Source: CAZRUM01 sp964603435 (GTDB lineage: Bacteria; Patescibacteriota; Patescibacteriia; Magasanikbacterales; UBA922). Taken from it: a DNA stretch of 64,000 nt. Position 1 is the first letter of the stretch. Every line of letters starts with the position of its first letter. The stretch lies in the NCBI GenBank assembly GCA_964603435.1, contig CAZRUM010000001.1, positions 1-64,000 of the forward strand. The letters run 5' to 3'. Of this stretch, positions 28,594 through 36,792 are shown piece after piece. The position numbers and the translations under genes were made by a program. The notes under the pieces are model-generated. The model saw nothing but the letters and a program-made list of their open reading frames with translations, ran no database searches and was not told where the DNA came from.

Positions 28594-30449
28594 ATGCCTG
28601 CATTCAATAATAAAAAAAAGTTATTTGGATTGTTCTTAATACTATTTTTTTTACTATCTTTTTTTAATATCGGACAGACCCAGGCAGCTAATAAAAAAGT
28701 CGCAGTTATTGGTTCCTCTACTTTTGACAGAGGTTGCAATACTCCTACTGGTTTTGTAAAAATATTAGCAAAGGAACTACCAAATTATAATTTCGTTTGT
28801 AAAGTTGGCAATGAAAAACTAGCCTTACAAAGCAAAAATTCTACATTTTTTTTAACTCAATTTCAAAATTATGTCAGTAATAAAGGATACGATGAATTAT
28901 TACTTTATGCTGATCTAAATGGTCTATCTAATGCAGTTACCTTGAAAAGATCCCAAAAAAACCTCGCCACTATTATTCAATCTGCCAAAAGCCAAGGTAT
29001 GCGTGTAATTGTGGTGGGGGCTCAACCAGCCAAAGGTTATGGCAAGGTTAATGACACATGGATAAAAAATATAAAATCTAATAACAATTTCCTGGCTACA
29101 AAACCATATAATATAGATATTTTTATTGAAGTATATAGTGTTGTTGACAAAAATAACGACGATTTTTTAGATGAAAATCTAACAACTGATAAAATTCATT
29201 TAAACCCTGACGGCAATAAAATTTTAGCCGACTTACTTCTAACTCAAGCTTATGGTACGGGAAGTACATCACAAATTCAAATTATACAAAATACAAGACC
29301 TGCCGGTGATAGCGAAAACGGTTTTCGTCTACTAGAACCACAAACAGTTATTACACTACCTGGCTTAAACTTTACCCCCATAGATTTTGTCAAAAAATAT
29401 AGTGGCATAGATGAAAGCGGTCAATATTTATTTTTTCCTTATATCGGAGAATACTTATCAGCAATTTATAAATATGGCATAGTAGCAGGTGGTGTAGTGG
29501 CCATAGTGATGATTATTATTGCTGGTTTTCAATGGACCACCTCTGGTGGTAACGCAACTCAGACTCAAAAAGCTAGAACTAGAATCACCCAAGCTATAGC
29601 AGGCCTAATACTACTAGTTGGTTCATATTTTATACTCTACACTTTAAATCCAAACCTTGTCACTTTCAAAAATCTAAAAGTTTTATATATACCAATAGAC
29701 AGCTTGGAAAGAAATGTGATTGTTAATAATGGCACTTTCAAATATACTACACCATCTACTGGAATTGTTGGAACTGGCTCAGCTAAAAAAATAGAAAATG
29801 AAACTTTTGATGATACTTTCAAAGCCTTTGCTAATTGTGTCGGAGCTGACTGGAGAATTCTAAAAGCTTTTGCCTACAAAGAATCTAAGTTAAATCACAC
29901 TATAGACAATAAAAGAGGATTTATAGGTCTTTTTCAAACCAATTCTAAAAATTGCCGTGAGTCTCTAAAAAAATATCCAGCATGGGCAGCTCTATGTGGT
30001 GACATGACTAACCCAGCAGTAAACACAGCAGTCGGCGCAAAGATGCTTGGATTAGGTATGGCTAATATTGAAAAAAGATGTGGTGATATACCAAAAAGAG
30101 ATGCCGCAGCACTATTTTATCTAAATCATAACAGTGGTTATTATGCAGTTACCTGGATAATAAAAAATGGAAATGCCTGCAAAGGTGAAATTTTTGTAAA
30201 GAAAAGCATAATTGATTTTTGGAACCAACATAAAAACGGAATACACAAAGGAAAACTTATGGGTGAAATTAGAGGTCCTTATGCTTATGCTACGGCTGAC
30301 CTAACCTTACAACTAGGAGTAACAGATTTTCATGATACTTCTGGTAACAATAACTTTGAATGCCCCTCAACGGTAGCCCTGAAGATTTTGAAAATTTTCT
30401 TAAAGCAAGAGCTTTGATCAAAAAAGGACTTGAGGTAATAAGTTCCTAA
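28594..30449 (+). CDS. Exported SGNH + T4SS-pilin-like + lytic transglycosylase fusion
   Basis: A roughly 617-residue multi-domain protein. A signal peptide covers residues 1-31. An SGNH-hydrolase-like domain (about 34-215) has a GSS nucleophile region and a D-x-x-H triad end (DKIH). A two-helix module (about 255-370) reads IYKYGIVAGGVVAIVMIIIA and resembles the CPR T4SS_pilin family. A lysozyme/SLT-like domain (about 405-540) has the catalytic glutamate in YKESKLN and the GLFQTN motif. Read literally it stops at 30417. One missing C in the run at 30363-30366 would restore the frame LNGSPEDFENFLKARAL to 30449, so I give that end. I infer a cell-wall-cutting enzyme anchored by a pilin module. 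Confidence 0.7.
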
Positions 30450-30468
30450 TTATAAATAATCAATCAAT

Positions 30469-33300
30469 ATGAAAACCAATATAAAAATATTTTTTTTATT
30501 TATATTAGCATTTTTTTTGATACCTTCTTTTGCGTCAGCACAAACAGGATCTAGTCCTATTTTTAGCTTCGCAGTTATTTCTGACACACACGATGCAAAT
30601 CAATGTGGCTCTAAACAAGGAAAATGGTCTGATATGGCAATTGAAATAATTAACACACGAAAACCAGATTTTGTTATAGGTGTTGGAGATTTAGTAGCTG
30701 GTGGAGGAAGTTGCCCTAACGGTGGAAATGGAATTGAAAAACAATTAGAAGAATTCAAAAAGGTCTATCTTGATAAACTAAATGTACCTTTCATCCCAAT
30801 GGCCGGCAATCATGATTTTAGTACGGAGCCAACCCATGCCAAAACAGCTTGGAATAATTTTTGGAATAGCAATAAAAATAAAGTATTATCCAATGGAAGT
30901 TTTTCTGGATATCCCAGATCATATACCTTTACACACAAGGGAATAAAATTTGATATTTTAGATTATTATGGCAACTACGGCTACAATACAGCTGAAAAAC
31001 AATGGATAAAATCCAATGTAACCTCAGGAGACTTAGTCTTTAGACATGTCAATCCGTATGGAGTAACCAACGCTCATTTTGCCATGAGAAGTACTGGTAA
31101 TATAAAGGATTATGAACAACTAACAGAATTACTAAAACAAAAAGGAGTCAAGGCTTTATTCTCAGGACATACCCATGGTTTTTATGAAGGAATTTGTGAC
31201 AACCTACATTTTATAAACACAGGTTCACTAGGTGCAAGAAGTATGGAATATGCAGAAGGTATCCCCTCTGAATTCCAAAAAAAACAAGCTTTTGTTTGGG
31301 TAGACGTTTTATCTGGTGGAGCTATTGATGTTTCTTTTTACTATTACAACGGAACAGGATTAGTAAAATTTGATAAAACCAACTTTCCTAAAACAATTGA
31401 AGCAAAAAAAATTACTAGAACTAAAGATGGAAAAACTTTTTATGAAGGTGTTGCAGCAACATGTAAAAGAGTAGATTCACTCGTACAAACAGCTGGTAGT
31501 CAAAAAATCTTAATGATCGGAGACTCTCATTCTGCACATTATTTTTACGGAAAACATTTACACAAACTTATTAGAGAAGCTGGTTTTCAAGTAAAATTAT
31601 ACGGTATTGGTGGAACTACTTCTAAAAGTTGGATGTCTGGTAAAAAAGGAACAGGGAAACTCATATCAAGTGTTCATGCTGACGAGCAAGGAATCATTAC
31701 GCCCCTACCAACTGGAGAGACGTACACACTTAAAAACCTAAAAGAAACTTACAAACCAGATACGGTTATTATTTCATTAGGAAGTAATGAAGTCCCAAAA
31801 GAAGACTCTTTTTTCTCCACTTTTGATGCCCCATTAGCAGAAATAGCTGCTACAGGTGCGAAATGTTATTGGGTTGGTCCTCCAAAAATCACAAGAAAAG
31901 GTTTTGAAAAATTTCAAGAAACCTCTACTAAAATAAAAGCAATAGCTGAAAGCAAGGGGTGTACATTTATTGATTCTATTCCACTAAGTGATGACAGTCT
32001 TCTAAAAGCCGACGGGATTCATTATACTCAGCCCGGTGGAGAACAATGGGCAGCAAAAGTATTTGCACAATTAAATTTAACACAAAATCTAATCTATAGC
32101 ACAAGCAAATCTGTCATAAGTCAAATGACTATAGATGAAGTGAAAGAATTATTGAGAACACCATCCACAAAAATAACTATACCTGGTCTAAATTTCTCCA
32201 CAAAAGAAGAAGTCTCCAAAATGGTAACTGATGAAAACGGAAATTTTTATATTCATATACCATTTTTAGCAGAATATCTCGTTGCCATTTATAAATATGG
32301 TATTATAGCTGGTGGAGTAATTGCCATTGTCATGTTGGTGATCCAGGGTTTTAGTTTGGTAACATCTGGAGGAAATTCTACAAAAACAAGTGAAGCCAAG
32401 AAAAAAATTGGTAACTTAGCGATTGGTTTTCTATTACTAATCGGATCATATTTAATACTTTATATAATAAACCCCCAACTTCTAACTTTAAAAAGTTTAA
32501 AGGTGCTTTATGTAAAAGAACTCACAGTAGATGCGGCCATGGAAAATACTGATATGCCAGATGGTGGACCAATCATACAATTTGGAGGGGCAAATATACA
32601 ATTCAATAACACAGAAATTGATGGACTCAAAAAGAAAAGTGATTATAATTGCTCTCCTCAAGATATTGCTGATGTTGGACATGCTTATGGTCAAGCTGGT
32701 ATTTGCCTTCGACCAAAAACTTGTGCGTCTACTATTTCTTTTTTATTAAATAGAGCTGGTTGTAAAAAAAAAGATGGCAGTGAATTTACTGGTATTACTT
32801 CTTCAAAAGCCTTGGGAGGATTGACAGAACAAGAGATGGGTTGGATAAAAAAAGACATAAGACAAATGAAACCGGATCAACTAAAAAATTTGCCGGTTGG
32901 TGTTTTATTTAAACCACTACATCACTCTGGTTTGCACATAGGGAAGGGTAAGATGGTAGAATCATCTTATGGTATAACACCTCTTATTGAATTTTCAAAA
33001 CCAAAATCACTTTGGAAACAGATAAAAACTAATTTACCAACTTTAACAGGTATAAATAACCGTCCTAATGATTTAGAAAAAATCAAAGCAATAGATAAAG
33101 CTACACTTATACCAAATAACAACTGTCCTATACACGCAGAAAATTCTCAAAAATATCCAAAATTATGTGAATATTGCGACGCTATCCCGAAGCTATCCCC
33201 CACATTAGGTCCTCAAGGCAACGGCTATATAAATCATTATCTTTTTGAAAGTGGTGTGACAAGAATGGACCAATTTGATTTTCTATATTACAAACCCTAA
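30469..33300 (+). CDS. Exported phosphoesterase + SGNH + T4SS-pilin-like + NlpC/P60-like fusion
   Basis: A 943-residue protein with a signal peptide (1-24). A calcineurin-like phosphoesterase (about 28-300) shows VISDTHD, GVGDLV, AGNHDF and SGHTHG. An SGNH hydrolase follows (about 345-545) with MIGDSHSAH, GSNE and the DGIHY triad end. Then comes a T4SS_pilin-like hairpin (about 565-690) nearly matching the previous gene (YKYGIIAGGVIAIVMLV). A C-terminal amidase-like region has a CASTISF cysteine (about 750) and HHSGLHIGKGKMVE (about 822), as in NlpC/P60 or CHAP enzymes. It probably hydrolyses peptidoglycan and other polymers at the cell surface. A long terminator follows. Confidence 0.7.
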   Translation: MKTNIKIFFLFILAFFLIPSFASAQTGSSPIFSFAVISDTHDANQCGSKQGKWSDMAIEIINTRKPDFVIGVGDLVAGGGSCPNGGNGIEKQLEEFKKVYLDKLNVPFIPMAGNHDFSTEPTHAKTAWNNFWNSNKNKVLSNGSFSGYPRSYTFTHKGIKFDILDYYGNYGYNTAEKQWIKSNVTSGDLVFRHVNPYGVTNAHFAMRSTGNIKDYEQLTELLKQKGVKALFSGHTHGFYEGICDNLHFINTGSLGARSMEYAEGIPSEFQKKQAFVWVDVLSGGAIDVSFYYYNGTGLVKFDKTNFPKTIEAKKITRTKDGKTFYEGVAATCKRVDSLVQTAGSQKILMIGDSHSAHYFYGKHLHKLIREAGFQVKLYGIGGTTSKSWMSGKKGTGKLISSVHADEQGIITPLPTGETYTLKNLKETYKPDTVIISLGSNEVPKEDSFFSTFDAPLAEIAATGAKCYWVGPPKITRKGFEKFQETSTKIKAIAESKGCTFIDSIPLSDDSLLKADGIHYTQPGGEQWAAKVFAQLNLTQNLIYSTSKSVISQMTIDEVKELLRTPSTKITIPGLNFSTKEEVSKMVTDENGNFYIHIPFLAEYLVAIYKYGIIAGGVIAIVMLVIQGFSLVTSGGNSTKTSEAKKKIGNLAIGFLLLIGSYLILYIINPQLLTLKSLKVLYVKELTVDAAMENTDMPDGGPIIQFGGANIQFNNTEIDGLKKKSDYNCSPQDIADVGHAYGQAGICLRPKTCASTISFLLNRAGCKKKDGSEFTGITSSKALGGLTEQEMGWIKKDIRQMKPDQLKNLPVGVLFKPLHHSGLHIGKGKMVESSYGITPLIEFSKPKSLWKQIKTNLPTLTGINNRPNDLEKIKAIDKATLIPNNNCPIHAENSQKYPKLCEYCDAIPKLSPTLGPQGNGYINHYLFESGVTRMDQFDFLYYKP

Positions 33301-33318
33301 TTAAAATAATTAAAAAAA

Positions 33319-33389
33319 CAAAAACCGCCCCTTTCCTCCTTGCTTTATTTCTAAAACTTTAGAAACAAGGCAAGTTGTGGGCGGTTTTT
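33319..33389. terminator. Large bidirectional terminator hairpin
   Basis: An outer stem AAAACCGCCC/GGGCGGTTTT encloses an inner hairpin TTTCTAAA/TTTAGAAA with CCTTG/CAAGG. T-runs exist on both strands, so it can end the plus-strand enzyme operon and the minus-strand GC-rich ORF. Confidence 0.85.
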
Positions 33390-33442
33390 ATACTACCCAC
33401 AACTCTCGAATGAGCCAGGAGGCTCGATGAGGATGTTGTGGG
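33374..33442. other. Mutually exclusive hairpin segments downstream of the GC-rich ORF
   Basis: CCCACAAC at 33396-33403 can pair perfectly with GTTGTGGG at 33374-33381 or at 33435-33442. The first option overlaps the terminator stem. GAGCC/GGCTC forms an inner hairpin in the second. A run of nine G lies at 33440-33448. The layout resembles a terminator/antiterminator switch, but no downstream gene is controlled. Confidence 0.4.
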
Positions 33443-33475
33443 GGGGGGTGGTGTGAGATAGCACCAACAAAGAAA

Positions 33476-33682
33476 CTACTGAGTGGGGAGGACGGCGACC
33501 TGGGAGGTCTCGACCTGGGGGACGAAGACCTTTTTCTTCACGAAACCTCTTTGCGGGTACTTGATCCTGTGATCAGATACCCCCATTCCCTGCGCTCTCT
33601 CCGCCGTAGTGAGAAAACCTCCACTACCAGTATCTACGCTCACAGTACGAATGTCTGTCATTTTTACCTTGCTTCCTGACAT
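33476..33682 (-). CDS. GC-rich small ORF, unrecognised
   Basis: I do not recognise this 68-residue ORF. Its codons are much richer in G and C than those of neighbours (for example GTC, CTC and CCC near the end). It has its own consensus promoter upstream and Shine-Dalgarno-like GAAGGG 9 bases before the first ATG. A second ATG at 33661 has AAGG 5 bases upstream and may be the true start. No membrane segment is visible. Composition and signals suggest recent transfer, or a highly expressed small gene. A structured RNA is the alternative. Confidence 0.45.
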   Translation of the reverse strand: MSGSKVKMTDIRTVSVDTGSGGFLTTAERAQGMGVSDHRIKYPQRGFVKKKVFVPQVETSQVAVLPTQ

Positions 33683-33751
33683 TTACAACAGCCCTTCACT
33701 GACCCCACACATGTGGAATAAGCAAAAAAGCCTTCACCAAAACTTCGTCAA

Positions 33752-33780
33752 ATATTATCATAAAAAAAATCTCCTGTCAA
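33752..33780 (-). promoter_or_regulatory. Consensus promoter of the GC-rich small ORF
   Basis: On the minus strand TTGACA (33775-33780), a 17-base spacer and TAATAT (33752-33757) form a near-perfect sigma-70 promoter. Transcription would begin near 33745. Confidence 0.7.
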
Positions 33781-33787
33781 GACCAAA

Positions 33788-33818
33788 ACAAAAGATTATC
33801 TCTGTGAGATAATCTTTA
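33788..33818 (-). terminator. Terminator after recG
   Basis: A perfect 12-bp stem (AAAGATTATCTC with GAGATAATCTTT) and a 3-base loop lie about 30 bases downstream of the recG stop on the minus strand, just upstream of the next promoter. Confidence 0.8.
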
Positions 33819-33849
33819 TTTATATATTTTTAAATAAAAAACCAACAAC

Positions 33850-35964
33850 TTACTCCAAATGAACTCCACTTTCCCACTCTTTTACTTTATCCTTTAAGGC
33901 TGGATTTTGTTCAAAATCAGTACCTTTTGCCAAATCGCGAGATAATTTTATAAGATCCATATCTTGCAGAGTTGCCATACGAAACCCTAACGATCCACTC
34001 TGATTTTTCCCATACACCTCCCCTGGTCCGCGGGTTTCAAGATCATATTCCGCCACTTTGAAACCATCGGTATTTTTTGAAAAGAAAGCTAATCTCTCAA
34101 GTGCTTTGTCATTGTCTGTATCTGTAAAAAGAAAACAATAGGACTGATACACACTTCTCCCCACTCGCCCACGAAACTGATGAAGCTGAGCTAAACCAAA
34201 TCTCTCTGCGCCCTCTATCATCATTACACTAGCATTAGGAATATCAACTCCAACTTCAATAACAGAGGTGGCAACTAAAATATCCAAATTCCCATTAGAA
34301 AAGTCGTTCATAACATCTTCTTTTGTTCGCGATTTTCCGCCCAAGGCGGACCCGCCTCGAGCGGGCATTTTACCATGAAGAAATCCTACTTTTAATTTTG
34401 GAAAGATTTCTTTTGATAATTTTTCATATTCACTCATGACAGATTTCTTTTCGCTATCTTCATTTTCTATCAACGGACAAATCACAAACACCTGTCTCCC
34501 CTCACCCACCTGCGTTTCAATAAATTTATAAGCTTGGGTGCGTTTGTTTGGTGGAACAAATTTTGTCTCAATTGGTTTTCTGCCTTGTGGTAGTTGATTG
34601 ATAATAGATAAATCTAAATCACCATAAAGAGTAAGAGCAAACGAACGTGGGATTGGTGTCGCTGTCATAGAGAGAAAATGTGGCATAGTATTTTCATCTC
34701 CCGACTTTTCACTAATAGTTTTTCTCTGTTCCACACCGAAGCGATGTTGTTCATCGACAATTACAAGTCCAAGATTTTTAAATTCAACCTTGTCTGACAA
34801 CAGTGCATGTGTACCAACAACAACATCAACTTCCCCTTCTTTTATCTTTTTTATCACTTCCCTCTTCTGCCCTGCTTTTGTTTTTTCTGCAGATTCAAAA
34901 CCAGAAATTACAGATTGGGTACGTGTAAAAATACTTATCTTTGCTTTATCACCCAGGAGTTTTACGAACCCATCATAATGTTGCTTTGCCAAAATTTCTG
35001 TCGGCGCCATTATCACAGTCTGATTTTTATTCAAAATTGTGTTGTACATGTTAATTGCTGCGACCACAGTCTTACCAGAACCAACATCTCCCTCAAGTAA
35101 ACGATTCATCGGTTCAGTATTTTCTAAATCTTTTAATATTTCCCAAGTAGATACTTTTTGAGCTTTTGTTAATTCAAATGGTAAATTTCTAACAAATTCC
35201 TTAATATCTTTTTCTTGAAATTTTAATGGTATTGCATTTGATCTTTTTAGAGACTGACGAATCATCTCAGAGCGAAGCTGCATGATATAGAGCTCACCAA
35301 ACTTAAGACGACGCTCTGATTGTTTTAGATCAACTTCGTCAACTGGAAAATGGACCCCACGCACAGCGTCAGCTAGTGGAATTAAATCAGCCTTTTCTAA
35401 AATACTCTCTGGCAACCACTCCTCTATCACATCTACTTTATCTATAATTTGTTTGGTCAGAAAACGCAACTGCTTGTGAGAAATACCAGAAGTAAGATGA
35501 TACATTGGTATAATTCTAGCGGTATGCGTTGTTTCTTTTTCTCCTCTCGCCTTTTGTCCTGTCTCTTTTTCATAATTAGGTGAAGTCATTTGCAAACCCA
35601 TTTTACCATCACTAATTTTTCCAGATAAATATATTGTGTCCCCTGGTTTTATTATTTTTTTTATAAATGGTTGCCCAAACCAAATAACCTTGAGTCTGCC
35701 AGACTCGTCAGTCACAATCGCATCAGTCATATTTGTCTTATTCTTCCACAAACGACGACTTTCAATTATTTCTACTTTGCCACGCACTGTCACCACTTCG
35801 CCCACTTCCAAATCATCAATCATCTTACATTTACTATAATCCTCATAACGAAAAGGTAAATAAAAAAACAGATCTTGGACACATCTAATACCAAGCTTTT
35901 TTAAAGTTTTATCTAACTTCTTTGCAATATGACTGATTTCTGAAATTGGTGTTTCTAATTTCAT
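33850..35964 (-). CDS. recG: ATP-dependent DNA helicase RecG
   Basis: A 704-residue branched-DNA helicase that reverses stalled forks. The wedge OB domain is near residues 60-150. Walker A is GDVGSGKT, the DEAH-type box is DEQH, and motif VI is QFRGRVGR. The start is the ATG at 35964: upstream codons run back into tRNA-Arg, and a TACAAT box lies 6 bases before this ATG. Residues about 531-545 (PARGGSALGGK) are an extra segment between HGKM and TKEDVM. It is encoded by a GC-rich palindromic repeat that normal RecG proteins lack. Confidence 0.95.
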   Translation of the reverse strand: MKLETPISEISHIAKKLDKTLKKLGIRCVQDLFFYLPFRYEDYSKCKMIDDLEVGEVVTVRGKVEIIESRRLWKNKTNMTDAIVTDESGRLKVIWFGQPFIKKIIKPGDTIYLSGKISDGKMGLQMTSPNYEKETGQKARGEKETTHTARIIPMYHLTSGISHKQLRFLTKQIIDKVDVIEEWLPESILEKADLIPLADAVRGVHFPVDEVDLKQSERRLKFGELYIMQLRSEMIRQSLKRSNAIPLKFQEKDIKEFVRNLPFELTKAQKVSTWEILKDLENTEPMNRLLEGDVGSGKTVVAAINMYNTILNKNQTVIMAPTEILAKQHYDGFVKLLGDKAKISIFTRTQSVISGFESAEKTKAGQKREVIKKIKEGEVDVVVGTHALLSDKVEFKNLGLVIVDEQHRFGVEQRKTISEKSGDENTMPHFLSMTATPIPRSFALTLYGDLDLSIINQLPQGRKPIETKFVPPNKRTQAYKFIETQVGEGRQVFVICPLIENEDSEKKSVMSEYEKLSKEIFPKLKVGFLHGKMPARGGSALGGKSRTKEDVMNDFSNGNLDILVATSVIEVGVDIPNASVMMIEGAERFGLAQLHQFRGRVGRSVYQSYCFLFTDTDNDKALERLAFFSKNTDGFKVAEYDLETRGPGEVYGKNQSGSLGFRMATLQDMDLIKLSRDLAKGTDFEQNPALKDKVKEWESGVHLE
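34337..34365. repeat. GC-rich double-palindrome inserted in frame in recG
   Basis: Two adjacent hairpins, CCGCC/GGCGG and CCCGC/GCGGG with CTCGA in the loop, interrupt the recG frame without breaking it. The composition contrasts sharply with the gene. From memory, similar repeats are scattered through other CPR genomes. Confidence 0.75.
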
Positions 35965-36008
35965 AGTTGTATTGTAACAAAAAACCTCCTGTTTGGGGAG
36001 GGTTACAG

Positions 36009-36080
36009 TGCTCTCGCTAGGAATCGAACCTAGATCATCGGTTCCGCAAACCGACATTCTATCCGTTGAACTACGAGAGC
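36009..36080 (-). tRNA. tRNA-Arg, anticodon GCG
   Basis: The full cloverleaf is visible. The acceptor stem is GCTCTCG/CGAGAGC, the T arm CTAGG-TTCGATT-CCTAG and the anticodon stem TCGGT/ACCGA. The 7-base loop TTGCGGA gives anticodon GCG. The discriminator is A, and CCA is not encoded. GCG is unusual because most bacteria use ACG edited to ICG for CGU/CGC. Confidence 0.93.
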
Positions 36081-36095
36081 ATATAAAACGAGAAT

Positions 36096-36124
36096 ATTAT
36101 AGTATAAATATCAAAATAAGTCAA
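36096..36124 (-). promoter_or_regulatory. Promoter of tRNA-Arg
   Basis: On the minus strand TTGACT (36119-36124), a 17-base spacer and TATAAT (36096-36101) precede the tRNA by 15 bases. Confidence 0.75.
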
Positions 36125-36128
36125 GAAT

Positions 36129-36153
36129 AAAACCATCCTATATAGGATGGTTT
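36129..36153 (-). terminator. Terminator of the 168-residue membrane protein gene
   Basis: AAACCATCCT pairs with AGGATGGTTT around ATAT, followed on the minus strand by T-rich sequence. The same stem is reused after rel at 49128-49154. Confidence 0.8.
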
Positions 36154-36171
36154 CTATTATATAGATTCTGG

Positions 36172-36678
36172 TTAGTGTATCCTCCAATTTCTCGCAGCCC
36201 TATCACTAAGTGGCTCTTCTTCTTTTTCAAAGTCTTCTTCTAAGAATTCTCGCAAGGTATGCTTCACTTCTATAGGGTTGGTATCAAGTAATGGAATCGT
36301 AATTCTAGGACGCATAACCCCTTTTGGTTCTAAATATAAGGTCTTTACGTCTGGTGGACTATAGATAATATAAAAATTCTCTAATTCTGAATAAGCAAAA
36401 AAACGACTACCCAAAATAATACCTAATTCTGTAATTTGAAATAAAACTTGTGGGGGTGTTTGGTGACTTTGTAAAAACAAAATGATAGATGACAAAATAA
36501 TAATAAGAGCAAACAAAAAATTACCCGACACCATACCATAAATAACCAACCCCAGACCTAATGTAATCATCAAAAAATACCACAATCTACCACGATCAGA
36601 ATGTTGTTCATATTCTTGAATTGTCCACTCATGCAAGGTGTCTCCCAAGAGTGTTTGTTCTGTTATTTTTTCAGGCAT
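36172..36678 (-). CDS. Unrecognised two-helix membrane protein
   Basis: I do not recognise this 168-residue protein by name. A cytosolic start (TLLGDTLHEWTIQEYEQH) leads to two close membrane helices (about residues 32-72). A beta-rich domain follows (about 78-135, FQITELGIILGSRFFAYSEL), like a PH-type fold, with an acidic tail. It stands alone between the tRNA-Arg promoter and the divergent LCP gene. Confidence 0.65.
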   Translation of the reverse strand: MPEKITEQTLLGDTLHEWTIQEYEQHSDRGRLWYFLMITLGLGLVIYGMVSGNFLFALIIILSSIILFLQSHQTPPQVLFQITELGIILGSRFFAYSELENFYIIYSPPDVKTLYLEPKGVMRPRITIPLLDTNPIEVKHTLREFLEEDFEKEEEPLSDRAARNWRIH

Positions 36679-36755
36679 ATGTTTCTAAAAAATAATGGCT
36701 AAAATAAGCTAGATATAGTCATTATACCAAAAAAACAAGATAGCCACAAGGAATA

Positions 36756-36784
36756 TTGCCAAAAACCTCTAAATAGTCTATAAT
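36756..36784 (+). promoter_or_regulatory. Promoter of the LCP gene, leaderless
   Basis: TTGCCA (36756-36761), a 17-base spacer and TATAAT (36779-36784) end 8 bases before the ATG, so the mRNA probably starts at or near the start codon. Confidence 0.7.
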
Positions 36785-36792
36785 ATGCCCAT

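Noticed and set aside
30415..30417. TGA read as glycine (alternative genetic code 25)
   Set aside because: Long essential genes here are free of internal TGA and use ordinary glycine codons. The odd stop is better explained by a one-base frameshift.
35965..36057. N-terminal extension of RecG into tRNA-Arg
   Set aside because: The extra codons are tRNA and leader sequence, and the conserved protein starts at the ATG at 35964, next to a -10 box.
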